DNA of 64,000 nt, taken from Rhizobium sp. BK650. GTDB lineage: Bacteria > Pseudomonadota > Alphaproteobacteria > Rhizobiales > Rhizobiaceae. Below are positions 33,735 to 42,450 of this stretch, piece by piece. The notes beneath the pieces were generated by a model. It searched no databases, was not told the DNA's origin, and saw nothing but the letters and a program-made list of their open reading frames with translations. Within the stretch, counting starts at the first letter, position 1, and the number at the start of each line of letters is the position of its first letter. The position numbers and the translations under genes were made by a program. The stretch lies in NCBI RefSeq assembly GCF_014195325.1, contig NZ_JACIBK010000001.1:310001-374000 (forward strand), given 5' to 3'.

Positions 33735-34856
33735 ATGCTCGACCGGATTGCCGGTTTTTTCAGACTGATCGGCCGGACGATCAGCCGCTGGATTCGCCTT
33801 TTTGCTGCCTGGGCCTTCTGGCCGTTCCTAGCCGCGCACGGATGGTATGCGCGGCGGACATGGATTATCCGGCTGCCGATCCTGGCGTTCCTTGCGCTTC
33901 TTGTCGTTCTCTACGGCTATTTTATATGGCAGACGCAGATCTGGTCTAATTTCAATACAAATTTCGTCGATCAGTATCGCCTTTCTGATCGCAAGGTACC
34001 GGCCGGGCAGGAAATTCCGGCGGCAGACGGGGCAGCTGCCAAAACCTGCCAGCGCTCGGCGATTGTCGATGTCGCGGCCGATCTGACGGATTTCAACGTC
34101 AACCAGAATGCCTGGATATCGTCGATGGTGCTCTACAAGATGGGCTTCTTCGGCATCGATTGGGATCACACGCCTTTCCTCGACAACAAGGCATCGTTCC
34201 AGCGTGGCATTAACCAGGCCGTCCGCCGCACCTCTGTCGAGCTTGTCGACACGCTGGGTCGCGTGCGCGGCACATCCGGCATCAACAACGACCTGCAGAA
34301 CGCCCGTGGCAATCTGCAGTTTGACGAATATAGCTGGTATTTCGGCCTCAGCCCGTTTGGGCCGAAGACGCCGACGCCGGCTTATTACCGTGCGGCGATC
34401 AACAGCCTGCGCAAGTTCAATAGCGATCTCGCCGCCTGCAACGCGGTTTTCGACGGCCGCGCCGATAACCTCATCCAGTTCATCGATCGGATTGCCAACG
34501 ATCTCGGCAGCACGTCCGACATGCTGGCTGAACGTTCGGAAAACCACAATCGCGGCTGGTTCGACACGCGTGCCGACGATCGCTTCTGGTTCGCCTATGG
34601 CCAGCTCTACGCGTATTACGCGATCCTTTCTGCCGCACAGGCGGATTTCTCCCAGGTTGTGTCAGAGCGAAACCTCGGAGCGATCTTGGCCGGCACAACG
34701 CGGCAATTCCAGGCGGCACTTCGCATCCAGCCGGCGATCATCTCCAACGGACGGGAGGATGGCTGGATCATGCCGAGCCATCTGGCTACGATGGGCTTTT
34801 ATATTTTGAGAGTGCGTTCGAACCTCGTCGAAATCCGCGCGGTACTCGACCGCTAG
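33735..34856 (+). CDS. DUF2333-family membrane-anchored protein
   Basis: 373 residues. AGGAG lies 9 bases before the ATG. A basic N-terminus precedes one strong transmembrane helix (LPILAFLALLVVLYGYFIW, about residues 47-65); the rest is predicted periplasmic, with ADLTDFNVNQNAWISSMVLYKMGFFGIDWDHTPFLDNKASFQRG matching DUF2333. The function of this proteobacterial family is unknown. There is a single cysteine pair (residues about 97 and 240). No neighbouring gene explains its job. Confidence 0.8.
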   Translation: MLDRIAGFFRLIGRTISRWIRLFAAWAFWPFLAAHGWYARRTWIIRLPILAFLALLVVLYGYFIWQTQIWSNFNTNFVDQYRLSDRKVPAGQEIPAADGAAAKTCQRSAIVDVAADLTDFNVNQNAWISSMVLYKMGFFGIDWDHTPFLDNKASFQRGINQAVRRTSVELVDTLGRVRGTSGINNDLQNARGNLQFDEYSWYFGLSPFGPKTPTPAYYRAAINSLRKFNSDLAACNAVFDGRADNLIQFIDRIANDLGSTSDMLAERSENHNRGWFDTRADDRFWFAYGQLYAYYAILSAAQADFSQVVSERNLGAILAGTTRQFQAALRIQPAIISNGREDGWIMPSHLATMGFYILRVRSNLVEIRAVLDR

Positions 34857-34868
34857 TCCCCCTTAGCG

Positions 34869-35330
34869 TCAAACCGGAGTTCCGCCGTCCTCGAAGCCGA
34901 CGATACGCAGCTTCTCGACGAATTCATAAGTGATTCCGACGATGCCGCCGCCGCTGGCATCATCACGGAACTTTCCAACCGAGCGCACCATCTTGTAACC
35001 GCCGAGCCCGTTGTCGACGCGATAGACATAGTGGAAGCCGACGCGGTGAAGACTGGCCTGCTCGAAGGTTTCGGCGATCAGCAACCGGTCCTCCTGATGG
35101 ATGCGTGACATGAGCTCGGTCAGGTTGACCGGACCTTGGGTGTAAGGAAGACGGAAGATCTGATGAACGTCTTCGCTGGCGAAGAAATGTCCCGTGTCGA
35201 GATTCATCCGCCAGAAGCCGAAGAGGCGATAAGCGGCGAACATGGTCAGCGCCTCGGCATCAGTAATGCCTATATGGCCGCGGGATTGCAGCCGATGTTC
35301 GACGGCTGGCTGTTCGAAACGAAGAGGCAC
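34869..35330 (-). CDS. PAS-fold protein downstream of a LuxR-type gene
   Basis: 153 residues from a GTG at 35330 that follows a run of GGGGGG; another start would be ATG at 35243. The core FGFWRMNLDTGHFFASEDVHQIFRL, then ELMSRIHQEDRLLIAE (I-H-x-D signature) and GFHYVYRVDNGLGGYKMVRSVGKFRDD is a PAS-3-like sensing domain. There is no output domain. It starts 46 bp after the LuxR-type gene on the same strand, so both probably form an operon. It resembles the PAS-only protein at 3099-3653 in overall plan. Confidence 0.7.
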   Translation of the reverse strand: MPLRFEQPAVEHRLQSRGHIGITDAEALTMFAAYRLFGFWRMNLDTGHFFASEDVHQIFRLPYTQGPVNLTELMSRIHQEDRLLIAETFEQASLHRVGFHYVYRVDNGLGGYKMVRSVGKFRDDASGGGIVGITYEFVEKLRIVGFEDGGTPV

Positions 35331-35376
35331 GGTTTCCCCCCAATTCGGGATGACGCGCTGATTCTCTTCTGATTTC

Positions 35377-36102
35377 TCAGTTGATCAGCTTCAATCGGAT
35401 GGCTTTTGCTACCAACTGGGTGCGGTTGACGCAATCGAGTTTTTTAATTGCATTGGTCATATAGGCATTTACGGTATGATCCGAAAGCGCCAGGATCTGG
35501 CCGATCTCAATCGAGGTCTTGCCTTGCGCCGTCCAGCGCACGACTTCGAGTTCGCGTGCCGAGAGGGCGTTGTGCGCACTTTCCTCATTGCGCTTGACGG
35601 CGTTGTAAGTGTCGAGCGCGTGGAGAATGATCATCGCAAGTTCGTTGGTCTCGCTCTGGCCGAGGGATGCGCGTTCTCCACCGAACCAGAAGACGAGGCG
35701 CTGACCGTCAGCGGAATTGATCGGCATCGCGATGCCCGCCATCAGGCCGTGTTGCAGCATCAAATTCCTGATGCCGGCGGAAAAGGATTGTGCATGATTG
35801 GGATCGCTGAGATGCCAGACCTGCGGAACGGCCGATCCCCTCATGCGGGCGGCAAATGGACAGGCTCGCAGCATATGACCGCGATCGAAATCCCTGATGT
35901 AGGAAACCGGCAGCGAGCTCTCGATAATCAGGGGCCTGAGCAGCAGATCTTCTGGCGTCGGTGCGTTGAGCAAGGTTACGTGCTCAAAACCGAAGGCGGC
36001 CGCCACCCTTCCAAGCGCTTGCGCAAATAGGCCGCGCGTACGCGCCACCGCCAGTTCGCTCGACAGCGATGACTGCCTTTCAGAGGTAGTCATGTAAGAC
36101 AT
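35377..36102 (-). CDS. LuxR-family regulator (solo) with altered ligand pocket
   Basis: 241 residues. The C-terminal LuxR helix-turn-helix is intact: LSARELEVVRWTAQGKTSIEIGQILALSDHTVNAYMTNAIKKLDC. The N-terminal autoinducer-binding-type domain is recognisable, but the W-x3-Y...D-P pattern that contacts acyl-homoserine lactones reads YIRDFDRGHMLRACPF, with Asp-Pro replaced by Cys-Pro. No luxI homologue is in the window. It may sense another compound or act without ligand. A palindrome in its promoter (36148-36159) could be its own site. It seems co-transcribed with the PAS-only gene behind it. Confidence 0.82.
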   Translation of the reverse strand: MSYMTTSERQSSLSSELAVARTRGLFAQALGRVAAAFGFEHVTLLNAPTPEDLLLRPLIIESSLPVSYIRDFDRGHMLRACPFAARMRGSAVPQVWHLSDPNHAQSFSAGIRNLMLQHGLMAGIAMPINSADGQRLVFWFGGERASLGQSETNELAMIILHALDTYNAVKRNEESAHNALSARELEVVRWTAQGKTSIEIGQILALSDHTVNAYMTNAIKKLDCVNRTQLVAKAIRLKLIN

Positions 36103-36147
36103 CGTACGCCCCCGCTAGTCTTCATGTTACCGCTATCAAATACATAA

Positions 36148-36159
36148 ATACGCACGTAT
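36148..36159. promoter_or_regulatory. Palindrome in the LuxR-gene promoter
   Basis: ATACG-CA-CGTAT is a 12-bp inverted repeat about 46 bp before the luxR-type start, within an AT-rich intergenic space shared with the 3' end of putR. Its location fits a regulator-binding site for autoregulation; this is inference. Confidence 0.35.
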
Positions 36160-36247
36160 GCTAGTGGTAATTGACTTAGCACCCACTGATTAATTCATTT
36201 CGTGAAAAATTAAGCAGGTGAAAAACGCGTTTAAGTTGATTTCCAAA

Positions 36248-36709
36248 TTAGACGGGTAGAATAGCAGTGCCTTTTACCTCTTCCATGACTGCGTAGGTAT
36301 GGGTTTCGCGTACGCCGGGAAGAGGCAGAATCACTTCCGAGAGAAATTGACGATAAGCATCCATGCCAGCCATGCGCGCCTTCACTAGATAATCGAAGCC
36401 TCCTGCGACCATGTGACATTCCATAACATCGTCACTGCGTTTTACCGCCGCAGCAAAAGCATCGAAAACGTCAGGCGTGGTGCGGTCGAGTTTCACCTGC
36501 ACGAAAACGAGGAGGTTGCGCCCGAGCTTTTCCGGCGAAAGGACGGCCATATAGCCCGTGATATAACCGTCACGGGTCAGCCGCTTGACGCGCTCGGCGG
36601 TCGCTGTCGGCGACAGGCTGACGCGTTCAGCCAGTTCTATGTTGGAAAGCCGTCCCTCCTTTTGCAGTGCGCGGAGAATCTTGCGGTCGAGACGGTCGAG
36701 TTCTTTCAT
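36248..36709 (-). CDS. putR: Lrp/AsnC-family regulator PutR
   Basis: 153 residues. N-terminal helix-turn-helix (LDRLDRKILRALQKEGRLSNIELAERVSLSPTATAERVKRL) and C-terminal RAM ligand domain (VMECHMVAGGFDYLVKARMAGMDAYRQFL). It is divergent from putA with a 112-bp gap, the arrangement of PutR in Agrobacterium and other alphaproteobacteria, where it activates putA in response to proline. The matching role is inferred from family plus context. Confidence 0.9.
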   Translation of the reverse strand: MKELDRLDRKILRALQKEGRLSNIELAERVSLSPTATAERVKRLTRDGYITGYMAVLSPEKLGRNLLVFVQVKLDRTTPDVFDAFAAAVKRSDDVMECHMVAGGFDYLVKARMAGMDAYRQFLSEVILPLPGVRETHTYAVMEEVKGTAILPV

Positions 36710-36821
36710 TTTTCGCGGCCTTTCCGGCGGTCAATAGGCAAAGATCATGCTGGCAGCCGACAGTTTAGTGAAAAACGCCACGAATGAACAGCTATGTTGG
36801 CGAAATCACGGAGAACCCTTT

Positions 36822-39800
36822 ATGCCGACCCAGATTTCCACGCCTTTTGCCCCGTTCAACGCTCCATTTGCCGGTGACGACGATCGTCTGCTGCATGGTT
36901 TTGCCGAAAACCTTCGCTTTTCAGCCACGCAGGATGCGGCGATCGACAAGCGTGCCAGCGGCATGATCGAAGCGATCCGCGACAATTCCGGATCGATCGG
37001 CGGCGTGGAAGATTTCCTGCGGGAATACGGGCTTTCGACCAAGGAAGGCCTGGCGCTGATGGTGCTTGCCGAAGCGCTGCTGCGCGTGCCCGACGCGCTG
37101 ACGCAGGACAGGCTGATCGAAGATAAGCTGAAGGAGGGCGGCTGGAGCGAACATGAGGGAAAGGCCGACAGCTGGTTTGTCTCGGCATCGGCCTGGGCGC
37201 TCGGCCTTTCGGCCCGCATCATCCGTCCGGGCGAAACGCCTGAAGGCGTGGTTCGCGGCCTCGTCAAGCGCATGGGGCTGCCGACCGTTCGTAACGCCAC
37301 CAAACAGGCCATGCGTTTCCTCGGCCATCATTTCGTGCTTGGCGAGACGATCAAGGACGCGCTGAATCGCGCGGCCAAAAGCGAGGAGAAGGGCTATCGC
37401 CATTCCTTCGACATGCTGGGCGAGGGCGCGCGCACCGCCGAAGACGCTAGGCGCTACTGGCAATCCTACGCCATGGCGATCGAGGCGATCGGCGGCTGGA
37501 TGGCGAAGAATGCCAAGGCCAGGGACCTGCCCGATCGTATGGGCATTTCCGTCAAGCTTTCGGCGCTGCATCCACGCTATCTCGCCACCCACCGCGACCG
37601 TGTGATGAAGGAACTCGTGCCCGATCTCCTGAAGCTCGCCCAGATGGCCAGGGCGTACCAGCTCAATTTCACCATCGACGCCGAAGAGGCCGACCGGCTG
37701 GAGCTTTCGCTCGACGTGATCGCCGCCGTGTTCTCCGATCCATCGCTTGCCGGCTGGGATGGTTTCGGCCTAGCGATCCAGGCCTATCAGAAGCGCGCGG
37801 TTGCGGTGATCGACTATATCGACGAGCTTTGCGAGACCCTCGGTCGTCGCATGATGGTACGTCTCGTCAAGGGCGCGTACTGGGATACCGAGATCAAGCG
37901 GGCGCAGGAGCGTGGGCTTGACGACTATCCGGTCTGGACGCGCAAGCAGGCGACGGACCTTTCCTATCTTGCCTGCGCGCAGCACATGCTCGCCAAGCGG
38001 GCGCGTATCTTCCCGCAGTTTGCCACCCATAATGCGCTGACGGTTTCCACCATTCTGGAGCTGGCCGGTAACGATCGCTCCGGCTTTGAGTTCCAGCGCC
38101 TGCATGGCATGGGCGAGAGCCTCTACAATCATTTGCTTGATACCAACGATCGGATCGCCTGCCGCATCTATGCGCCTGTTGGAGGCTATCGCGATCTGCT
38201 AGCCTACCTCGTTCGCCGCCTTCTGGAAAATGGTGCCAACTCCTCCTTCGTCGCCATGGCTGGCGACAAGAACGTATCCATCAAGGCACTGCTGGAGCGC
38301 CCGTCCGAAAAGCTGCAATTCGATGTCGGTGCGAGTGCGCGCAACAGCAAGATTCCGATGCCGTTGCAGCTCTATGGCAAGCGCAGAAACAGTGCCGGGC
38401 TGGAATTCGGCCATCGCGCAACGCTTGAAACTCTGATGAGCGGTATCCGCAAGGGTATTCCCGCAATTTCCGCTACGCCGCTTATTCCCGGCGTGGCCGC
38501 AAGCGGAGCTGAAGCGCCCGTCATTTCACCCTCCAACCATTCGAAGACGGTCGGCTCGGTCCGCAACGCCACTGCGGCAGATATCGACAAGGCCTTTGCC
38601 GTCGCAGGCAAGGGCTTTAAAACCTGGTCGCGCCGTTCGGTGGAGGAACGCGCATTTGCGCTGGAGCGCATGGCCGATCTCATGGAAGAAAACCGCGATC
38701 GGCTGCTGGTGCTTCTCGCCGAAGAAGCCGGCAAGACGCTCGACGACGGCATTGCGGAGATTCGCGAGGCTGTGGATTTCTGCCGCTATTATGCCGGCGA
38801 GGCGCGCCACCTGTTCGGCGGCGTGATCAAGATGCCGGGACCGACCGGCGAGGACAATCGCTACCTCTGGCGCGGGCGCGGCGTCTTTGCCTGCATCTCG
38901 CCCTGGAACTTCCCGCTGGCGATCTTCCTCGGTCAGGTTTCAGCAGCCCTCGTGTCCGGCAATGCGGTGCTGGCAAAGCCTGCGCCGCAGACGCCGCTGA
39001 TCGCCTATGAGGCGGTTAAACTCTTCCACAAGGCCGGCGTGCCGGAAGATGCATTGCTTTTCGTTCCCGGCGGTCCTGATGTCGGTGCTGCGATCACAGC
39101 ACATGCGGCTCTTGCGGGCGTCGCCTTCACCGGTTCGACGAAGACCGCCTGGGCGATCAACAGGGCGCTTGCCGCCAAGGACGGACCGATCGTGCCGCTG
39201 ATTGCCGAAACCGGTGGCCTCAACGCCATGGTCGTCGATGCAACCGCGCTCGGCGAGCAGGTGGCAGATGATGTGGTGCTCTCGGCCTTCCGTTCGGCCG
39301 GCCAGCGCTGCTCCGCGCTGCGTCTGCTCTTTCTGCAGGAGGATGTGGCCGAGCACATGACGCAGATGATCGAAGGGGCTGCACGTGAGCTGCAGCTCGG
39401 CGATCCCGCGCTCGAAACCACCGATGTCGGCCCGATCATCGACGACAAGCAGAAGGCGATGCTGGAAGCCCATATTGCCGATATGCAGAAAACACAGAAG
39501 GTGCGCTATGCCGGCAAGGCGCCTGATGGAGGTAGCTTCTTTGCGCCGCATATCATCGAGCTCGACAAGCCAGCAGCGCTGACCAAGGAAGTCTTCGGAC
39601 CCGTGCTCCACATCGTCAAATGGAAGGCGAAGGAACTGCCCAAGGTGCTGCAGGATATCCAGGCTTCGGGCTACGGCCTGACGCTCGGCATCCATAGCCG
39701 TATCGAATCTACGATCCGTACCGTCACCGATGCACTCGATACCGGCAATATTTATGTAAACCGCAACATGATAGGCGCTGTCGTCGGCACTCAACCCTTC

Positions 39801-39938
39801 GGCGGCTCGGGGCTCTCGGGTACTGGCTTCAAGGCCGGCGGTCCGGCCTATCTGCAGCGCTTTGCTCTGGAACAGGTGATCTCGGTGAATACGGCTGCCG
39901 CGGGTGGCAATGCCAGCCTGATTGCTATGGGCGAGTAA
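36822..39938 (+). CDS. putA: Bifunctional proline dehydrogenase / P5C dehydrogenase PutA
   Basis: 1038 residues from the ATG at 36822 (GGAG upstream). The N-terminal FAD-dependent PRODH barrel shows FTIDAEEADRLELSLDV, VRLVKGAYWDTEIKRAQ and the C-terminal P5C dehydrogenase shows PWNFPLAIFLGQVSAAL, IAETGGLNAM (catalytic Glu) and SAGQRCSALR (catalytic Cys). Oxidises proline to glutamate via a channelled intermediate. It lacks the ribbon-helix-helix DNA-binding domain of enteric PutA, so regulation falls to the divergent PutR. A strong terminator follows. Confidence 0.97.
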   Translation: MPTQISTPFAPFNAPFAGDDDRLLHGFAENLRFSATQDAAIDKRASGMIEAIRDNSGSIGGVEDFLREYGLSTKEGLALMVLAEALLRVPDALTQDRLIEDKLKEGGWSEHEGKADSWFVSASAWALGLSARIIRPGETPEGVVRGLVKRMGLPTVRNATKQAMRFLGHHFVLGETIKDALNRAAKSEEKGYRHSFDMLGEGARTAEDARRYWQSYAMAIEAIGGWMAKNAKARDLPDRMGISVKLSALHPRYLATHRDRVMKELVPDLLKLAQMARAYQLNFTIDAEEADRLELSLDVIAAVFSDPSLAGWDGFGLAIQAYQKRAVAVIDYIDELCETLGRRMMVRLVKGAYWDTEIKRAQERGLDDYPVWTRKQATDLSYLACAQHMLAKRARIFPQFATHNALTVSTILELAGNDRSGFEFQRLHGMGESLYNHLLDTNDRIACRIYAPVGGYRDLLAYLVRRLLENGANSSFVAMAGDKNVSIKALLERPSEKLQFDVGASARNSKIPMPLQLYGKRRNSAGLEFGHRATLETLMSGIRKGIPAISATPLIPGVAASGAEAPVISPSNHSKTVGSVRNATAADIDKAFAVAGKGFKTWSRRSVEERAFALERMADLMEENRDRLLVLLAEEAGKTLDDGIAEIREAVDFCRYYAGEARHLFGGVIKMPGPTGEDNRYLWRGRGVFACISPWNFPLAIFLGQVSAALVSGNAVLAKPAPQTPLIAYEAVKLFHKAGVPEDALLFVPGGPDVGAAITAHAALAGVAFTGSTKTAWAINRALAAKDGPIVPLIAETGGLNAMVVDATALGEQVADDVVLSAFRSAGQRCSALRLLFLQEDVAEHMTQMIEGAARELQLGDPALETTDVGPIIDDKQKAMLEAHIADMQKTQKVRYAGKAPDGGSFFAPHIIELDKPAALTKEVFGPVLHIVKWKAKELPKVLQDIQASGYGLTLGIHSRIESTIRTVTDALDTGNIYVNRNMIGAVVGTQPFGGSGLSGTGFKAGGPAYLQRFALEQVISVNTAAAGGNASLIAMGE

Positions 39939-39948
39939 AGCAATAGGG

Positions 39949-39990
39949 CGGCAGCAAGCGCTAATCCTGCTTGCTGCCGTTCAATTCAGT
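39949..39990 (+). terminator. Terminator of putA
   Basis: CGGCAGCAAGC (39949-39959) pairs with 39969-39979 in an 11-bp perfect stem with a 9-nt loop, followed by TTCAATTCAGTT. It begins 10 bp after the putA stop. Confidence 0.75.
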
Positions 39991-40030
39991 TGCTAAGCGT
40001 ATAATCAGATGCAACTGAGGCGATCTAAGC

Positions 40031-41701
40031 GTGCGCTTTGCAGTTTCTTTTTTTGATAAGTACTTTCCCCTCCAATTATTATTTGTTTTGTTTCTTTTCA
40101 ATTTGCCGATAGGTGCTGCTGTCTCCCAGGCTGCCGAACAGAAACAGTCAGAACATCCGGCCATGAGCTTCATCGTCGTGCGCCATGCTGTCTGCAACCA
40201 ACCCTGCCCGGAATGGATTTCGGCCGAGGGGCGCATTACTTCCGATACACCTGTCCAATTGAGAAAAATTCTCAAGAAGATCGGGGATCGGAAATTGCCG
40301 GTCGTGTTCCGTTCGGAAGGTGGGGATGTGAACGCTGCCTATGCCATGGGACGAATAATTCGTAAGGCCGGGCTGGAAACCGCGGTCGGTGGTACACGGC
40401 TGGAAGGCTGTCCGCCAGAGGATCTGCGCTGCGCTGCTGCCATCGCCCGGAATGGCGCTTCGGCGGGATCTACGTACTCGTATGGAGCATATTGCGTCTC
40501 TGCGTGCCCGCTGGCTTTGGCGGGTGGTACGACGCGGGCTTCGTCGCAATGGGCGTATGTCGGCGTTCATCAGATCACGACTGTCTACAACAAGATGCGC
40601 GTGTCCTATCGTATTGAATATAAGATGGTGAATGGGAAGAGGCAGGAAGTCTCCCGCAAGGAGGTTGGCCGCAAGGTTACCGGGCAGAGCAGCTCAACCA
40701 AGCTCGGCAAAAAAGCTACCGCGACTCTGAAGGCGTATCTGAAAGAAATGGGGGTCAGCGATGACATCGTTGACCTGATGATGAGTGCCGCGCCTGACAG
40801 CATGGCGATGGTCGCACCTATGGAAGCGCTCAGGACTGGTTTGATCACGGATATGCTGGCTTACAACGAATGGCCGGGCATGCCGCTCTGCGCGCCGGAT
40901 ATAGCGGCCGATGCCGTATGCTATCGCCATCCGACACCTAAAGCGGTTGTCGCTGAGGCGCCTGTGAAGCGCGTGACCGTATACCCAAGCTATCCTGCGC
41001 CTAACTCCCATCCGATGGACTTTCTCCTGATGTACAATGGCAATTGCCAGGAAGAGTGCACGCAGTGGATCTCGGCCGATGGCGACATCATGCCGGATAC
41101 ACCGGCTCAGCTGGACGCTATCTTGAAGACCCTCGGCGACAGAAAGCTGCCGGTCGTCTTTCAGTCCTTTGGTGGCGACAAGGACGCAGCTTTCGCAATG
41201 GGCCGCATGATCCGCGCTGCAGGCCTCGATACGTCAATTGGTAGAACGCGCTTGCCGAATTGTCCGATGGAGGATCCGCGTTGCACCGCAAGCATGGCCA
41301 AAAGCGGGCCGACCGAGGGGGAAGTCTTTGCCGGTGGTGCGTACTGTTTTTCAAGCTGCACGCTCGCCTTTATGGGCGGAGCGTCGCGGCTCGTGGGAAG
41401 GACATCCGCTCTTGGCCTGAGCCAGCCGGCAGGCAAGCTCACGGAGGCTGATCGCGGAAAATTCATTGCCTATTTCAGCGAGATGGGCATCAGTTCCGAG
41501 ACCTTCGACACGATGATGATAACGCCGTCTTTCGGGAGAGGCGATATATACCCGCCTCAGGCGCTCAAGCTCGACATCATCGATGGCGTGATCCCCTACG
41601 ATGAGGAGCCTGGCCTTCATTTCTGCGGACCGAACGCGAAGGAAAGCGTACGGTGCCCCAGGAAATCCGAGGCAGTGATCGTTCCGGCATCGGTAAATTG
41701 A
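40031..41701 (+). CDS. Exported protein with two tandem ClpP/crotonase-like domains
   Basis: 556 residues, start GTG at 40031. A long hydrophobic signal (FPLQLLFVLFLFNLPIGAAVSQA) implies export. Residues about 45-185 and 330-470 are homologous copies: P-x-W-ISA-x-G, GDRKLPVVF, S-x-GGD-x2-AA-x-AMGR, GL-x-T and a Cys-Ser-Cys-like GAYC-x-S-x-C box. These resemble the family of periplasmic ClpP-like proteins annotated COG3904. Copy 1 keeps the putative Ser157-His180 pair (CVSAC ... VGVHQ). In copy 2 the Ser (441) is kept but His is replaced by Ser464 (LGLSQ). The 5' part of the gene is AT-rich compared with neighbours. Function unknown. Confidence 0.75.
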   Translation: MRFAVSFFDKYFPLQLLFVLFLFNLPIGAAVSQAAEQKQSEHPAMSFIVVRHAVCNQPCPEWISAEGRITSDTPVQLRKILKKIGDRKLPVVFRSEGGDVNAAYAMGRIIRKAGLETAVGGTRLEGCPPEDLRCAAAIARNGASAGSTYSYGAYCVSACPLALAGGTTRASSQWAYVGVHQITTVYNKMRVSYRIEYKMVNGKRQEVSRKEVGRKVTGQSSSTKLGKKATATLKAYLKEMGVSDDIVDLMMSAAPDSMAMVAPMEALRTGLITDMLAYNEWPGMPLCAPDIAADAVCYRHPTPKAVVAEAPVKRVTVYPSYPAPNSHPMDFLLMYNGNCQEECTQWISADGDIMPDTPAQLDAILKTLGDRKLPVVFQSFGGDKDAAFAMGRMIRAAGLDTSIGRTRLPNCPMEDPRCTASMAKSGPTEGEVFAGGAYCFSSCTLAFMGGASRLVGRTSALGLSQPAGKLTEADRGKFIAYFSEMGISSETFDTMMITPSFGRGDIYPPQALKLDIIDGVIPYDEEPGLHFCGPNAKESVRCPRKSEAVIVPASVN

Positions 41702-41767
41702 TGCTGAGAGCCGAAAGCAGAGGCCGTAACAATACGGCGCTTTTGCTGCGCACCGGCGCTTGCCGCT

Positions 41768-42295
41768 TTACCCCTTATCCTTCAGGTCATTCTTCGATGT
41801 GACACTCATCAGCTTCTCGAGAAAGCCGAGCATGAGTGCCGAGACGACGAAGGCGAGGTGCATGAAGGTCAGCCACATGATCTTGCCATCGTCATATTGA
41901 TTGACGTTGAGGAAGACCTGCAGCAAGTGGATCGAGGAAATGGCGACGATGGAGGAGGCAACCTTGATCTTCAGGCTGCCGGAATCGAGCTTGCCGAGGA
42001 AGGAGACTTCGCCTTCCTTTTCCGCCTCGTCGAAGCGGCTGACGAAATTCTCATAGCCGGAGATCATCACCATGACAATGAGGCTTGCGACGAGTGCGGC
42101 ATCGATGAGACCGAGCATGGCGAGGATCATTTCGGCCTCGCCGAGCTCGAACACGCTCCCTGCGACCTTCAGGAACTTGAAAGCGAAGGACACGGCATAG
42201 ACGGCGAGCGCCAGCACAAGGCCAACATAGAAAATCACCAGCAACCAACGGCTGGAAAGAATGATGCGCTCGACGAGAAGCTCAAGTGATTTCAT
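41768..42295 (-). CDS. YqhA-family (UPF0114, TIGR00645) membrane protein
   Basis: 175 residues with four hydrophobic helices. The N-terminus LERIILSSRWLLVIFYVGLVLALAVY, then MISGYENFVSR and VASSIVAISSIHLLQVFLNV are signature parts of the TIGR00645/YqhA family. The protein is a small inner-membrane protein of unknown function, conserved across proteobacteria. It converges on the preceding exported protein and is divergent from fhs. Confidence 0.87.
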   Translation of the reverse strand: MKSLELLVERIILSSRWLLVIFYVGLVLALAVYAVSFAFKFLKVAGSVFELGEAEMILAMLGLIDAALVASLIVMVMISGYENFVSRFDEAEKEGEVSFLGKLDSGSLKIKVASSIVAISSIHLLQVFLNVNQYDDGKIMWLTFMHLAFVVSALMLGFLEKLMSVTSKNDLKDKG

Positions 42296-42450
42296 GGTTA
42301 GCCCCGTAAAACACAGAATCGCTTGTTCCTAATAAACAGCCGAACAGGCGGGCGGCAAGCGCAGCTCTATTCACAGTTCGGGCATATTTCGCTATCTCGT
42401 TGAAATAACGCCCGAGTCCGTCGCGCGCTCAAAAAGCGGGAACCTGATCC

